The position numbers and the translations under genes were made by a program. This document shows, in pieces, positions 17,786-25,624 of a stretch of 64,000 nucleotides of DNA. The stretch's first letter is position 1, and each line of letters starts with the position of its first letter. The stretch lies in contig NZ_JASNJE010000008.1 in assembly GCF_030164465.1 (NCBI RefSeq), positions 79,992-143,991 of the forward strand, read 5' to 3'. Source of the stretch: Sedimentitalea xiamensis. Its GTDB lineage: Bacteria > Pseudomonadota > Alphaproteobacteria > Rhodobacterales > Rhodobacteraceae. The notes under the pieces were generated by a model. It saw only the letters and a list, made by a program, of their open reading frames with translations. It ran no database searches and was not told the DNA's origin.

Positions 17786-19024
17786 TTATGCGGCTTTGGC
17801 TTCGCTACGGCCCAGATCGTGCAAGGATTGCGCCAGCTTGGCGATTTCCTTGCGCAGCGGGTTCTTGCCTGCGTTGGTGGCCAGGGGAAGGCCGTGATCC
17901 GCCCCTTGCGTCACCTGCTTGCCGCCGTCGGGCAACTGCAGGTCTATGGAAATTCCGAGGCTTTCGGCCATGCGCTTGACGCGGCTTTTCCCGGAAAGAT
18001 CGGTGAACTTCGGCGCCCGGTTCAGGGCGAACCGCAGTTTCTGAAACGGCAGGTCCTCGGATTGAAGCGCCCGTTTCAGGCGCAGGGCGTTCTGCGCGGA
18101 GCGCATGTCCAGTTCCATCATCGCGAAATAGACATGCGCGGTCTGAAGAACGGTTTCGGACCATTGGACGAGCGTTGACGGCATGTCGATCACGACATAG
18201 TCGAAATGGCTGCGCGCCATCGCGATCACGCGGTCGATGTCTTCGGAGGTCACGATGTCCAGCGGCAGCATGTCCGACGGAGCCGTCAGGACCTGGAGCT
18301 TGTCCTGGAACCCGAGCAGGGCCTGCCCGAAGATCTCATCGTCCATGTTCTCGGTGTCCGACAGCATCTCGAACACGGTGTCGCGCCGGGCCAGATCCAG
18401 ATAGGTGGCCACCGATCCGTATTGCAGATCCAGGTCGAGCAGGCAGACGCTGGGCGCCTTGTCGCCGTCTATCAGCGCCAGTTCCCAAGCGAGATTGACC
18501 GCCAGGGTGGTCGATCCGACACCGCCGGCAAGCCCGTGCACGACGACCACTGCGCCTTCCTTGGATGACCCTGATTTCAGTTGATGTGTATTGTGCTGCA
18601 CCGGAAGGGGGTCCGGTTCGGGGGCGTTCAACCGCTCGATCGCGGATTTCAGTTCGTTTTCGGGCAGCGGATAGGGCACGAATTCATCCGCCCCCTGGCG
18701 CAACAACTGATGCAGCGAGGCGGGCGTAACATCTTCGGCGATCAGGATGACGCGAATGCCGCGCGCCTTGGCCTGGGCGATGATTTCCCCCATGAGAACG
18801 AGATTGTCCTCATCGTCGGAATCCAGGGCGAGCGCGACGAATTCGAGCGTGTCGGCTTCGGGCTGGCCGAAGAACGCCAACGCCTCGGCAAATCCCAGGT
18901 CGCCCCAGCTTTCGCCAAGCGCGGCTTCCATGTCTTCGATCAGGAGGTCGAAGTTCTGAACATCCCGGCTGATCGTGCAGGCGACGATCGGGTTCAATTC
19001 GGGGTGTGGTGGTCCACTGCTCAT
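17786..19024 (-). CDS. cpaE: Tad pilus localisation protein CpaE/TadZ
   Basis: CpaE/TadZ proteins are MinD/ParA-like ATPases with an N-terminal receiver-like domain that place Tad machines at the pole. The chosen start (MSSGPPHPEL) follows a GAGGAAAGAGG ribosome-binding region and gives 412 residues. Residues ~10-130 resemble an atypical response-regulator fold without clear phosphorylation residues. The ATPase P-loop reads GLAGGVGSTTLAVNLA; the lysine expected before Thr (GK[ST]T) is Ser, and the signature lysine of the deviant Walker A is also absent. This suggests weak or absent ATP hydrolysis. It lies 21 bp upstream of cpaF. Confidence 0.93.
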   Translation of the reverse strand: MSSGPPHPELNPIVACTISRDVQNFDLLIEDMEAALGESWGDLGFAEALAFFGQPEADTLEFVALALDSDDEDNLVLMGEIIAQAKARGIRVILIAEDVTPASLHQLLRQGADEFVPYPLPENELKSAIERLNAPEPDPLPVQHNTHQLKSGSSKEGAVVVVHGLAGGVGSTTLAVNLAWELALIDGDKAPSVCLLDLDLQYGSVATYLDLARRDTVFEMLSDTENMDDEIFGQALLGFQDKLQVLTAPSDMLPLDIVTSEDIDRVIAMARSHFDYVVIDMPSTLVQWSETVLQTAHVYFAMMELDMRSAQNALRLKRALQSEDLPFQKLRFALNRAPKFTDLSGKSRVKRMAESLGISIDLQLPDGGKQVTQGADHGLPLATNAGKNPLRKEIAKLAQSLHDLGRSEAKAA

Positions 19025-19221
19025 TGCCTCTTTCCTCAATACCAAGGCTGGGCAGGGCAGTGCGGGCTTGGCCCGTTCTATGCTGTCCTGCTGTCGCCAG
19101 CGTGCGGCCGGTTTTGGTCGCACGTCACCTCATGAGGACAATTTGCGTGGCAATCTGGGCGAGATTTAGGCCAAAAAACCCCAATTGTAGGGAATCGAGA
19201 TACGATCCCGCCCGATCGGGG

Positions 19222-19854
19222 CTATTGTGTTTGCCCGAATCCGCCGGTGTCGGTGCGGCGGGTCAGGCCGTCGACCGGTTTCGCGCTTTCAACATATTCG
19301 CGATAGATGATCTGGGCGTATTTCCCATCCAGGACCGTGGGGTGGCGGGCGAGGAAGCCAGCGACTTCGGTGACGCTGCGGCGGTTGGCCCGCTCGGGGC
19401 CGGGAGTGTCGATGACGGGACGGGTCTTGCCATAGGACACCAGCGAATTCAGGCGCGACCGGCTGATGCCGCGGGTCGACAGGTATTGAACCACCGCGTT
19501 CGCCCGGCGCTTTCCCAGGCCGTAGTTGTAGGATTTCGTGCCGACGTTGTCGGTGAACCCGTAGACATTGAACCTGACCTCCGGGAACTGGCGGATCCAG
19601 TCGGCCTGGCGGTCCAGGATCTGTCGGGCCGCGCCATCGAGATGGTCGCTGTCGAAGGCGAAGTTCACTGTCGTCGGGATTTCGCGGGCGAACCGTTCTC
19701 CCAGAGCGATGGCATAACTCTGGTCGCCGCGCATGACGAGCGCGTTGTTCATGGTCGCATTGCCGAACTCACCGGTTCTGACGAAATCGCCGGCCTCCCG
19801 TGCGCATCCAGACAAGGCAAGGCTCATACCCGCCATGAGAACCAATTTCTTCAT
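19222..19854 (-). CDS. OmpA-family lipoprotein of the Tad locus
   Basis: The start at 19854 gives MKKLVLMAGMSLALSGC, a lipoprotein signal with lipobox LSGC (Cys17), and 210 residues in all. The C-terminal half is an OmpA/MotB peptidoglycan-binding domain: VNFAFDSDHLDG, then NVYGFTDNVGTKSYNYGLGKRRANAVVQYL, then the closing RANRRSV. It probably anchors the pilus secretin or outer membrane to the cell wall. It sits between cpaC and cpaE in the Tad operon, 16 bp from cpaC. OmpA-like proteins are a common addition to alphaproteobacterial tad loci. Confidence 0.88.
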   Translation of the reverse strand: MKKLVLMAGMSLALSGCAREAGDFVRTGEFGNATMNNALVMRGDQSYAIALGERFAREIPTTVNFAFDSDHLDGAARQILDRQADWIRQFPEVRFNVYGFTDNVGTKSYNYGLGKRRANAVVQYLSTRGISRSRLNSLVSYGKTRPVIDTPGPERANRRSVTEVAGFLARHPTVLDGKYAQIIYREYVESAKPVDGLTRRTDTGGFGQTQ

Positions 19855-19870
19855 GTTTCCGTCCTCTCGC

Positions 19871-21298
19871 CTAGTCCATGACATAGCCATAGGACCCGCT
19901 GAAATCCTGCTTCGCCACCTCGTTCGCAGCGCTGTTCCTGCCGCCTCCGACCCTGCTCATCTTTCCGAACAAGAAGAGCTCGCTTTCGCTGGGCGGGGTG
20001 ACGCGATCCGTCGGCAGGGCCAGCGCCTCGCCACGGGTCGGCATGACCAGATGCGCGGTGACGATGATGACCAACTCTGTCTGCTTGCGCGAATAGTCCG
20101 CGCTGCGGAACAGGGCGCCGAGGACCGGAACGTCGCCAAGCCAGGGCAGTTGGGATGCGTTGTCGAGGAACTCGTCTTCGATGAGCCCGGCGATGGCAAA
20201 GCTTTCGCCATCCCGCATTTCGACCGTGGTCGATGTTTCGCGGCGCGAAAAAGCGGGGACCGTCAGGTCGTTGATGTCGACGCCGAGCGTCGGGTCGATC
20301 GAGGATACCGCCGCCATCAGTTCAAGATTGATGACATCCTTGTCAACGACGCGGGGGACGAAGTTCAGTTCGATGCCGAACGGCTTATATTCCACCGAGA
20401 ACAGCCCGTCGCGCTGCGCCACCGGGATCGGGAATTCTCCGCCGGCGAGGAATTTCGCCTCCTGCCCGGACAGGGCCGAAAGGTTCGGCTCCGCAAGGGT
20501 GCGCACGACTCCCTTCTTCTCCAGCGCTTCAATCAGAAGTCCCACCTGGACGGATCCGGCGTTGAAGCCGAACAGGATAGCGCCGGTATTGTCGTTGGCG
20601 AGAGGCAGGTTGCCCTGGTTCACACCATTGGAGTTTCCGAGCTGGTTGCTGAACCGGCCGGTTCCGGCATTGACACCTGCATCGCCGCTGAGAATGCTGC
20701 CGTTGAAACCAAGCGAGGAGCTGAGCGATTTCGAGACCGAGCGTTGCATCTCGGCGAACCGGACCTTCAGCATCACCTGCTGCACGCCGCCGACGCTCAT
20801 CAGGTTGGACACCCGTTCCGGCGCATAGCGTTCCGCAAGGTCCAGGGCGCGCTGCAATCTGGCCGAACTCGACACCACGCCGGACAGCACTATGCCGTCA
20901 TTCGCGGTGCGGACCTCGATCTTTTCGCCCGGAAGGATCTGCCGCAGACGTTCCTTGAATTCGGTCACATCGGCCGCGACCCGGACGTTGACGTTCGTGA
21001 TCAGGCGGCCGGTGTTGTCCAGCAAGGTCAGGGTGGTCAGACCGGGCGACTTGCCCAGCACATAGATCGTGCGGTCCGAAAGCGTTGAAATGTCCGCAAT
21101 GCCGGGATTGGCGATGCTCAGTTCCGCAAAGGGCACGTCGCTTTCCACCACGACGGCCCGGTTCATCGGAACATCCAGCGTTGCCTCGGTCCCTTTCTTG
21201 ACCACCGTCACGGTCTCTGCCTGCGCGGCGCCGATGAGCGGCCCGCACATCAAGGAAAGCCCGAACAGGGCCGCCTTCAGGAGTCTTTCAATTGTCAT
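19871..21298 (-). CDS. cpaC: Tad pilus secretin CpaC/RcpA
   Basis: CpaC forms the outer-membrane secretin channel for the Flp pilus. The start MTIERLLKA at 21298 yields 475 residues with a Sec signal ending near GAAQA (residue ~27). An N-terminal pilus/secretin domain (VPMNRAVVVESDVPFAELSIANPGIADIS) is followed by a BON-like segment. The secretin core covers residues ~160-420 and contains VGLLIEALEKKGVVRTLAEPNLSALSG and the conserved VPRVVDKDVINLEL region, ending with LVIIVTAHLV. It is preceded by a hairpin that separates it from cpaB. Confidence 0.95.
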   Translation of the reverse strand: MTIERLLKAALFGLSLMCGPLIGAAQAETVTVVKKGTEATLDVPMNRAVVVESDVPFAELSIANPGIADISTLSDRTIYVLGKSPGLTTLTLLDNTGRLITNVNVRVAADVTEFKERLRQILPGEKIEVRTANDGIVLSGVVSSSARLQRALDLAERYAPERVSNLMSVGGVQQVMLKVRFAEMQRSVSKSLSSSLGFNGSILSGDAGVNAGTGRFSNQLGNSNGVNQGNLPLANDNTGAILFGFNAGSVQVGLLIEALEKKGVVRTLAEPNLSALSGQEAKFLAGGEFPIPVAQRDGLFSVEYKPFGIELNFVPRVVDKDVINLELMAAVSSIDPTLGVDINDLTVPAFSRRETSTTVEMRDGESFAIAGLIEDEFLDNASQLPWLGDVPVLGALFRSADYSRKQTELVIIVTAHLVMPTRGEALALPTDRVTPPSESELFLFGKMSRVGGGRNSAANEVAKQDFSGSYGYVMD

Positions 21299-21434
21299 GT
21301 GACCTGCCTCTCCGATCACGCCTCATTGTCGGGTCTTGTCGCCCGGTCTTCGATCCAATCTGCGTCAGTTCGATATTTTTTGCAAGAATCAAAGGTTTCC
21401 GGTAATTTCCTTATGTGGATATCCGGCAACAATA

Positions 21435-21465
21435 GGAAAAGCGGGGCATGCAACTTACACGCCCC
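21435..21465 (-). terminator. Hairpin/attenuator between cpaB and cpaC
   Basis: Read on the minus strand, GGGGCGTG (21465-21458) pairs with CATGCCCC (21450-21443) with one G-U wobble and a 7-nt loop. GCTTTTCC follows at 21442-21435. It lies in the 193-bp gap after cpaB and before cpaC, an unusually wide and AT-rich spacer for this compact operon. It probably acts as a partial terminator or RNA-stability hairpin. The T run is short, so full termination is doubtful. Confidence 0.5.
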
Positions 21466-21491
21466 GGTTGTGCTAACGTCTTGTAGTTGTG

Positions 21492-22349
21492 TCAGTTTGT
21501 GCAGGGGATCGGGATGTCGACGACTTCCGCTCCGCGGCGGGTCCGGATCGTGCAAACCTGTTTTTCGATCTGTTTCGGAGCGATTTCGAGATCGCCCAGA
21601 CCCAGCAACGAACGCTGATTGACCTCGATGGCGGAAGCGATCGTGTCGTCCTGGGCCCCCACGAGCGCAAGCGACAGCTTGCCGGTGGATTGCGCTTGTG
21701 CCAGGGCGGCGACCTGTTCCGGGCTGGCGGAGACGGTTACGGTCCGGGCAATCGTCGCGCCGCTCTGATCGGCCCCGGCGCTTTGATCGACGGCGATCAG
21801 GGGCACGTTGGCTTCGATCAGGCGGGTCACGTCGCCGCGCGCGCCTTCCACGGCGCTGGCGACGCTGCCGGTCCAGTAGACGTCGACACGGTCGCCGGGG
21901 CGCAGGAAGCCGGACACGCCGGACGCCACGTCGACCTTGATCGCGAACGCCCGCATGCCGCGTTCGAGCTGCGAGGTCAGCCCGGCGTCCTCGCCGGGTT
22001 TCGTCACCTTGACCAGCATGATGGCCTCATCCTTTTCCATCGTGCGCAGGACCACCCGGAATTCGTTGATCTCCGGCGGGAACAGAACGCTGGCATCGGT
22101 AAAGGCCCCTTCGGGAATGGCGTTTTCCGGCCAGCGCACCTGGCGGACATCCTCTGGTGTCAGGGGTTCGCCGTATTTCAGGTCGCGGGAGGCGACAAAG
22201 ACCTCGACCGTGGGCACGATCTCGGCGCGGGCCGCGCGTTCCTTTTGCAGTTCCGTCTGATAGGCCGTGATGTATTTCTTCGCCATCATCACGGCGCCGC
22301 CCGCCAGGGCGATTCCGACGATCAGAACCAATCCAAATACCGCTCGCAT
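21492..22349 (-). CDS. cpaB: Flp pilus assembly protein CpaB/RcpC
   Basis: CpaB is a periplasmic protein of Tad systems needed for secretin function. The 285-residue product has an N-terminal membrane anchor (~residues 3-24), a charged helix, and a SAF/antifreeze-like domain. That domain is recognisable by VFVASRDLKYGEPLTPEDVRQVRWPENAIP and by GMRAFAIKVDVASGVSGFLRPGDRVDVYWTG. The C-terminus holds two cysteines (VCTIRTRRG...IPCTN) that may form a disulfide. It is the first large gene after the pilin. Confidence 0.94.
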   Translation of the reverse strand: MRAVFGLVLIVGIALAGGAVMMAKKYITAYQTELQKERAARAEIVPTVEVFVASRDLKYGEPLTPEDVRQVRWPENAIPEGAFTDASVLFPPEINEFRVVLRTMEKDEAIMLVKVTKPGEDAGLTSQLERGMRAFAIKVDVASGVSGFLRPGDRVDVYWTGSVASAVEGARGDVTRLIEANVPLIAVDQSAGADQSGATIARTVTVSASPEQVAALAQAQSTGKLSLALVGAQDDTIASAIEVNQRSLLGLGDLEIAPKQIEKQVCTIRTRRGAEVVDIPIPCTN

Positions 22350-22704
22350 TGTCTTGTCCTCTTTTTGTGGCGCCGAAGTGATCCCGGTGCCGTTGTGCTT
22401 GTCACATGACGCTCAATAGCCTTGCCCCGGTTTGTGGCGAAATCCGGGAACGACAGCGGCCAAGTTCGGGCATTTGCCGGCAAATCCGGGAGGTGCCACG
22501 ATCGCACGGCGGTTGCCGGGAGAGCCTTCTGGCCCTGGCCGGGATTTCAGGAGTTTCTGTCAGGATCGTCGATATCGCATCGACGAGAGCGCCGGACAGC
22601 GGTCCGGGTATCGGCAGCCCATCGGGAAAGGTTGCGCGAAAACGGGTGCGGGTTGCTCCGCGGGGACACGGAACAACCCGAAATCTTGCAGGACGTGACC
22701 CAGT
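22350..22704. other. Non-coding spacer between flp and cpaB
   Basis: This 355-bp stretch separates the pilin from cpaB on the minus strand. I see no coding frame with support. It contains the strong hairpin listed separately just after flp. The rest is ordinary GC-rich sequence, with several CCGGGA/TCCCGG-like elements and no recognisable promoter. Confidence 0.5.
22645..22680 (-). terminator. Hairpin after the Flp pilin gene
   Basis: On the minus strand CGGGTTGTTCCG (22680-22669) pairs with CGGAGCAACCCG (22660-22649), a 12-bp stem with one wobble and an 8-nt loop. The run CACCCGTTTTCGC follows. It lies 25 bp past the flp stop. A strong hairpin with a short T run here would stabilise or partially terminate the pilin message, giving more pilin than machine components. 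Confidence 0.65.
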
Positions 22705-22884
22705 TTACTGGGGCGCCTTGGTGCCGATGAACGTTCCCGTTGCGGTGGTCACGGCTTCGGTGTTGGTCTTGATCGACGTGAAGGCCACTGCGGCCAGACC
22801 GACGACGGCTGCGGTCAGAACGACCCAGTCGACGGTCACGGCGCCATATTCACTGTCGCGGAACTTCTTGAAGAATTTAATCAT
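22705..22884 (-). CDS. flp: Flp/Fap-type major pilin
   Basis: The start at 22884 is preceded by GGAGGG (22897-22892), a strong ribosome-binding site; 59 residues follow. The short positive leader MIKFFKKFRDSEYG is followed by a hydrophobic helix AVTVDWVVLTAAVVGLAAVAF, the classic Flp prepilin layout. Cleavage by CpaA is expected after Gly14. The usual Flp motif after the cleavage site is four residues then Glu-Tyr; here it is AVTVDW, with Asp-Trp. The pilin is the first gene of the Tad operon and diverges from a lytic transglycosylase. Confidence 0.92.
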   Translation of the reverse strand: MIKFFKKFRDSEYGAVTVDWVVLTAAVVGLAAVAFTSIKTNTEAVTTATGTFIGTKAPQ

Positions 22885-23237
22885 TGATTGTCCCTCCATA
22901 GGATCACTGGTTGATTGTCCGACCTCGTCGCGCAAGTTGGGCTGTCTTTCTCTCGTGACCCGTGCCCGCCGTGGTATGAGGACATATAGAAGGGTCGGGG
23001 TGGCAGGATTTGGGCGGAAAAACGGAAAATGCCGCCACAGTTGCGGATTTCGCAGGAAATTTCATAACTAACTGAAAAGTTGGAAAAAATTCTTCCATGC
23101 GGAATTCTCCGGGCGCGCAGGCGATGCAATCCGGTGTCAACTATGGCAAAATCGACAGATTTCCCGCGCATTTTCTGGCAATTGCGCGGGTTTTCCCGAA
23201 CTGTCGAAAAAAACAAGACGAGCAGCGAGGCCTGCAC
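22885..23237. promoter_or_regulatory. Divergent control region flp / lytic transglycosylase
   Basis: This 353-bp stretch lies between two divergent genes and must hold promoters for both. It is clearly more AT-rich than its surroundings, notably 23040-23100 with runs such as GGAAAAAATTC. The flp ribosome-binding site is at 22892-22897. A small dyad AACT-GAAA-AGTT occurs near 23070. I cannot assign a -35/-10 pair or a named regulator with confidence. Confidence 0.5.
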
Positions 23238-24131
23238 ATGAAGATACTTGGGACGATCGCTCCGGCGATTGCCGTTGTCATTTGCCTGGCCGGACCGTCC
23301 AATGCCGAACGTCTGGTGTTGCGGGAGGCAACGGAGGAGCCGGCGGACGCGGCACAGCCCGCCGCCCGGACGGAGACACCATCGGTGCGCCGCGCGCCAA
23401 CCCCGTTCCCGGATTTCCAGGCGAAACGGGTGAAACCGCCGAAACCGGGAGAAACCCGGCGCATCACCATTCAGATCGATCCGAACGAACAGAAGAAGGT
23501 CGCGCTGCCGATCATCACGGAGAAGCCTGCGGCCCCGTCCGAACGGATAGGGCGGTTCACGTGGTTCTGGGATCAGGTTTCGCCGCGCATGGTCAACACC
23601 GGTCCCGGACGTCTGCCCGAAGCGCTGAGTGCGCTCAACGCCTCCGGCAAGGTCGCGGCGCCGCGCCTTCAGGCGATGCAGGAAATCGCCAAGGCGCAGG
23701 GTGTTCCGATTCTGATGTCCACGGTCGGGACGCGGGTCTCGCCGGCGCTGGTCCTGGCGGTCATTGCTGTGGAATCGTCAGGGCGCGCGGATGCGGTAAG
23801 CCGGGCCGGGGCTCAGGGGCTGATGCAGTTGATGCCAGACACCGCCGCCCGGTTCGGGGTGAAGAACAGCATGAAACCGGAGGAGAACATCGCCGGCGGG
23901 GTCAAGTATCTCGACTGGCTGATGGGGGAATTCAACAACGACCCGATCCTGGTCCTGGCCGGGTACAACGCCGGCGAAGGGTCGGTCCGCAACCACGCGG
24001 GCGTGCCGCCCTATGCCGAAACGCGCGACTACGTGCCAAAGGTCCTGGCCGCTTTCCAGGTGGCCAGCGGACTCTGCGCGACCCCCCCGGAGCTGATCAG
24101 CGACGGCTGCGTCTTCGTCACCATGAACTGA
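23238..24131 (+). CDS. Soluble lytic murein transglycosylase (SLT domain)
   Basis: The start at 23238 (MKILGTIAPAIAVVICLAGPSNA) gives a clean Sec signal peptide and 297 residues; the open frame upstream has no conserved features. After a Pro/Arg-rich linker, the C-terminal ~150 residues form a lysozyme-like SLT domain. The catalytic Glu is in VIAVESSGR, followed by GAQGLMQLMPDTAARFGV and AGYNAGEGSV. The enzyme should cleave peptidoglycan to 1,6-anhydromuropeptides in the periplasm. Its divergence from flp suggests it may open the wall for the Tad machine; that link is inference. Confidence 0.92.
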   Translation: MKILGTIAPAIAVVICLAGPSNAERLVLREATEEPADAAQPAARTETPSVRRAPTPFPDFQAKRVKPPKPGETRRITIQIDPNEQKKVALPIITEKPAAPSERIGRFTWFWDQVSPRMVNTGPGRLPEALSALNASGKVAAPRLQAMQEIAKAQGVPILMSTVGTRVSPALVLAVIAVESSGRADAVSRAGAQGLMQLMPDTAARFGVKNSMKPEENIAGGVKYLDWLMGEFNNDPILVLAGYNAGEGSVRNHAGVPPYAETRDYVPKVLAAFQVASGLCATPPELISDGCVFVTMN

Positions 24132-24144
24132 CGGTCGCGGTCAG

Positions 24145-24174
24145 GAAAAAACCGGCGCGAAGGTCGCGCCGGTT
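24145..24174 (-). terminator. Intrinsic terminator of the scoAB operon
   Basis: A perfect 11-bp stem (24164-24174 with 24150-24160, a 3-nt loop). On the minus strand it is followed by a six-T run ending in TTCC (24150-24145). It lies 30 bp after the scoB stop, between the convergent transglycosylase and scoB genes. The T run is only on the minus-strand side. Confidence 0.85.
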
Positions 24175-24203
24175 CGTGGGTCTGGATCAACAGGCCCGTT
24201 CTG

Positions 24204-24827
24204 TCAGTCGACGATGTTCGCCTCTGTCGCGGCGCGCAGTTGGTCTTCGGTGACGCCGTCGGCGCATTCGACGATCCTGAGGCCGCCTTCGACCACGTCC
24301 AGCACGCCGAGGTTGGTGATGATCCGGTTCACCACGCCCTTGCCGGTGAGCGGCAGGGTGCATTCCTTCAGCACCTTGCTGTCGCCGTGCTTGTTGGTGT
24401 GGTCCATCACCACCACCACGCGGCCGACGCCGGCGACGAGATCCATCGCGCCGCCCATGCCCTTGACCAGCTTGCCGGGGATCATCCAGTTCGCAAGGTC
24501 GCCGTTCTCGGCCACTTCCATCGCGCCTAGGATCGCCGCCGCGATCTTGCCGCCGCGGATCATCCCGAAGGACATCGCGCTGTCGAAATAGCTGGTGCGC
24601 GCCAGTTCGGTGATCGTCTGCTTGCCGGCGTTGATCAGGTCGGGGTCGATCTCCGCCTCGGTCGGGAACGGGCCCATGCCCAGCATGCCGTTTTCCGACT
24701 GCAGCGTGATGTCCTTGTCGCCGACGTAATTCGCCACCAGCGTCGGGATGCCGATGCCGAGGTTCACATACATGCCGTCTTCGAGTTCCTGTGCCGCGCG
24801 CGCGGCCATCTGGTTGCGGTCCCACAT
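24204..24827 (-). CDS. scoB: 3-oxoacid CoA-transferase subunit B
   Basis: This is the beta subunit of succinyl-CoA:3-ketoacid CoA-transferase, which activates acetoacetate or other 3-oxoacids with CoA from succinyl-CoA. The 207-residue protein carries the family motif SENGMLGMGPFP, whose Glu is the catalytic residue that forms the covalent CoA thioester. The conserved N-terminus YVNLGIGIPTLVANYV is also present. It begins 3 bp after the scoA stop on the same strand, so the two subunits are made together. The precise 3-oxoacid substrate is not decided by sequence. Confidence 0.95.
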   Translation of the reverse strand: MWDRNQMAARAAQELEDGMYVNLGIGIPTLVANYVGDKDITLQSENGMLGMGPFPTEAEIDPDLINAGKQTITELARTSYFDSAMSFGMIRGGKIAAAILGAMEVAENGDLANWMIPGKLVKGMGGAMDLVAGVGRVVVVMDHTNKHGDSKVLKECTLPLTGKGVVNRIITNLGVLDVVEGGLRIVECADGVTEDQLRAATEANIVD

Positions 24828-24830
24828 GGC

Positions 24831-25526
<696 letters not shown>

Positions 25527-25624
25527 GGAAAACTCCCCTTGGGTCGATGTCACACCGCTTGTGCCGCCCTGCAGAAAGAGAGTCAATAAACGGCGCCGAC
25601 TTCGTTCCGCGGAACCATGGACAG

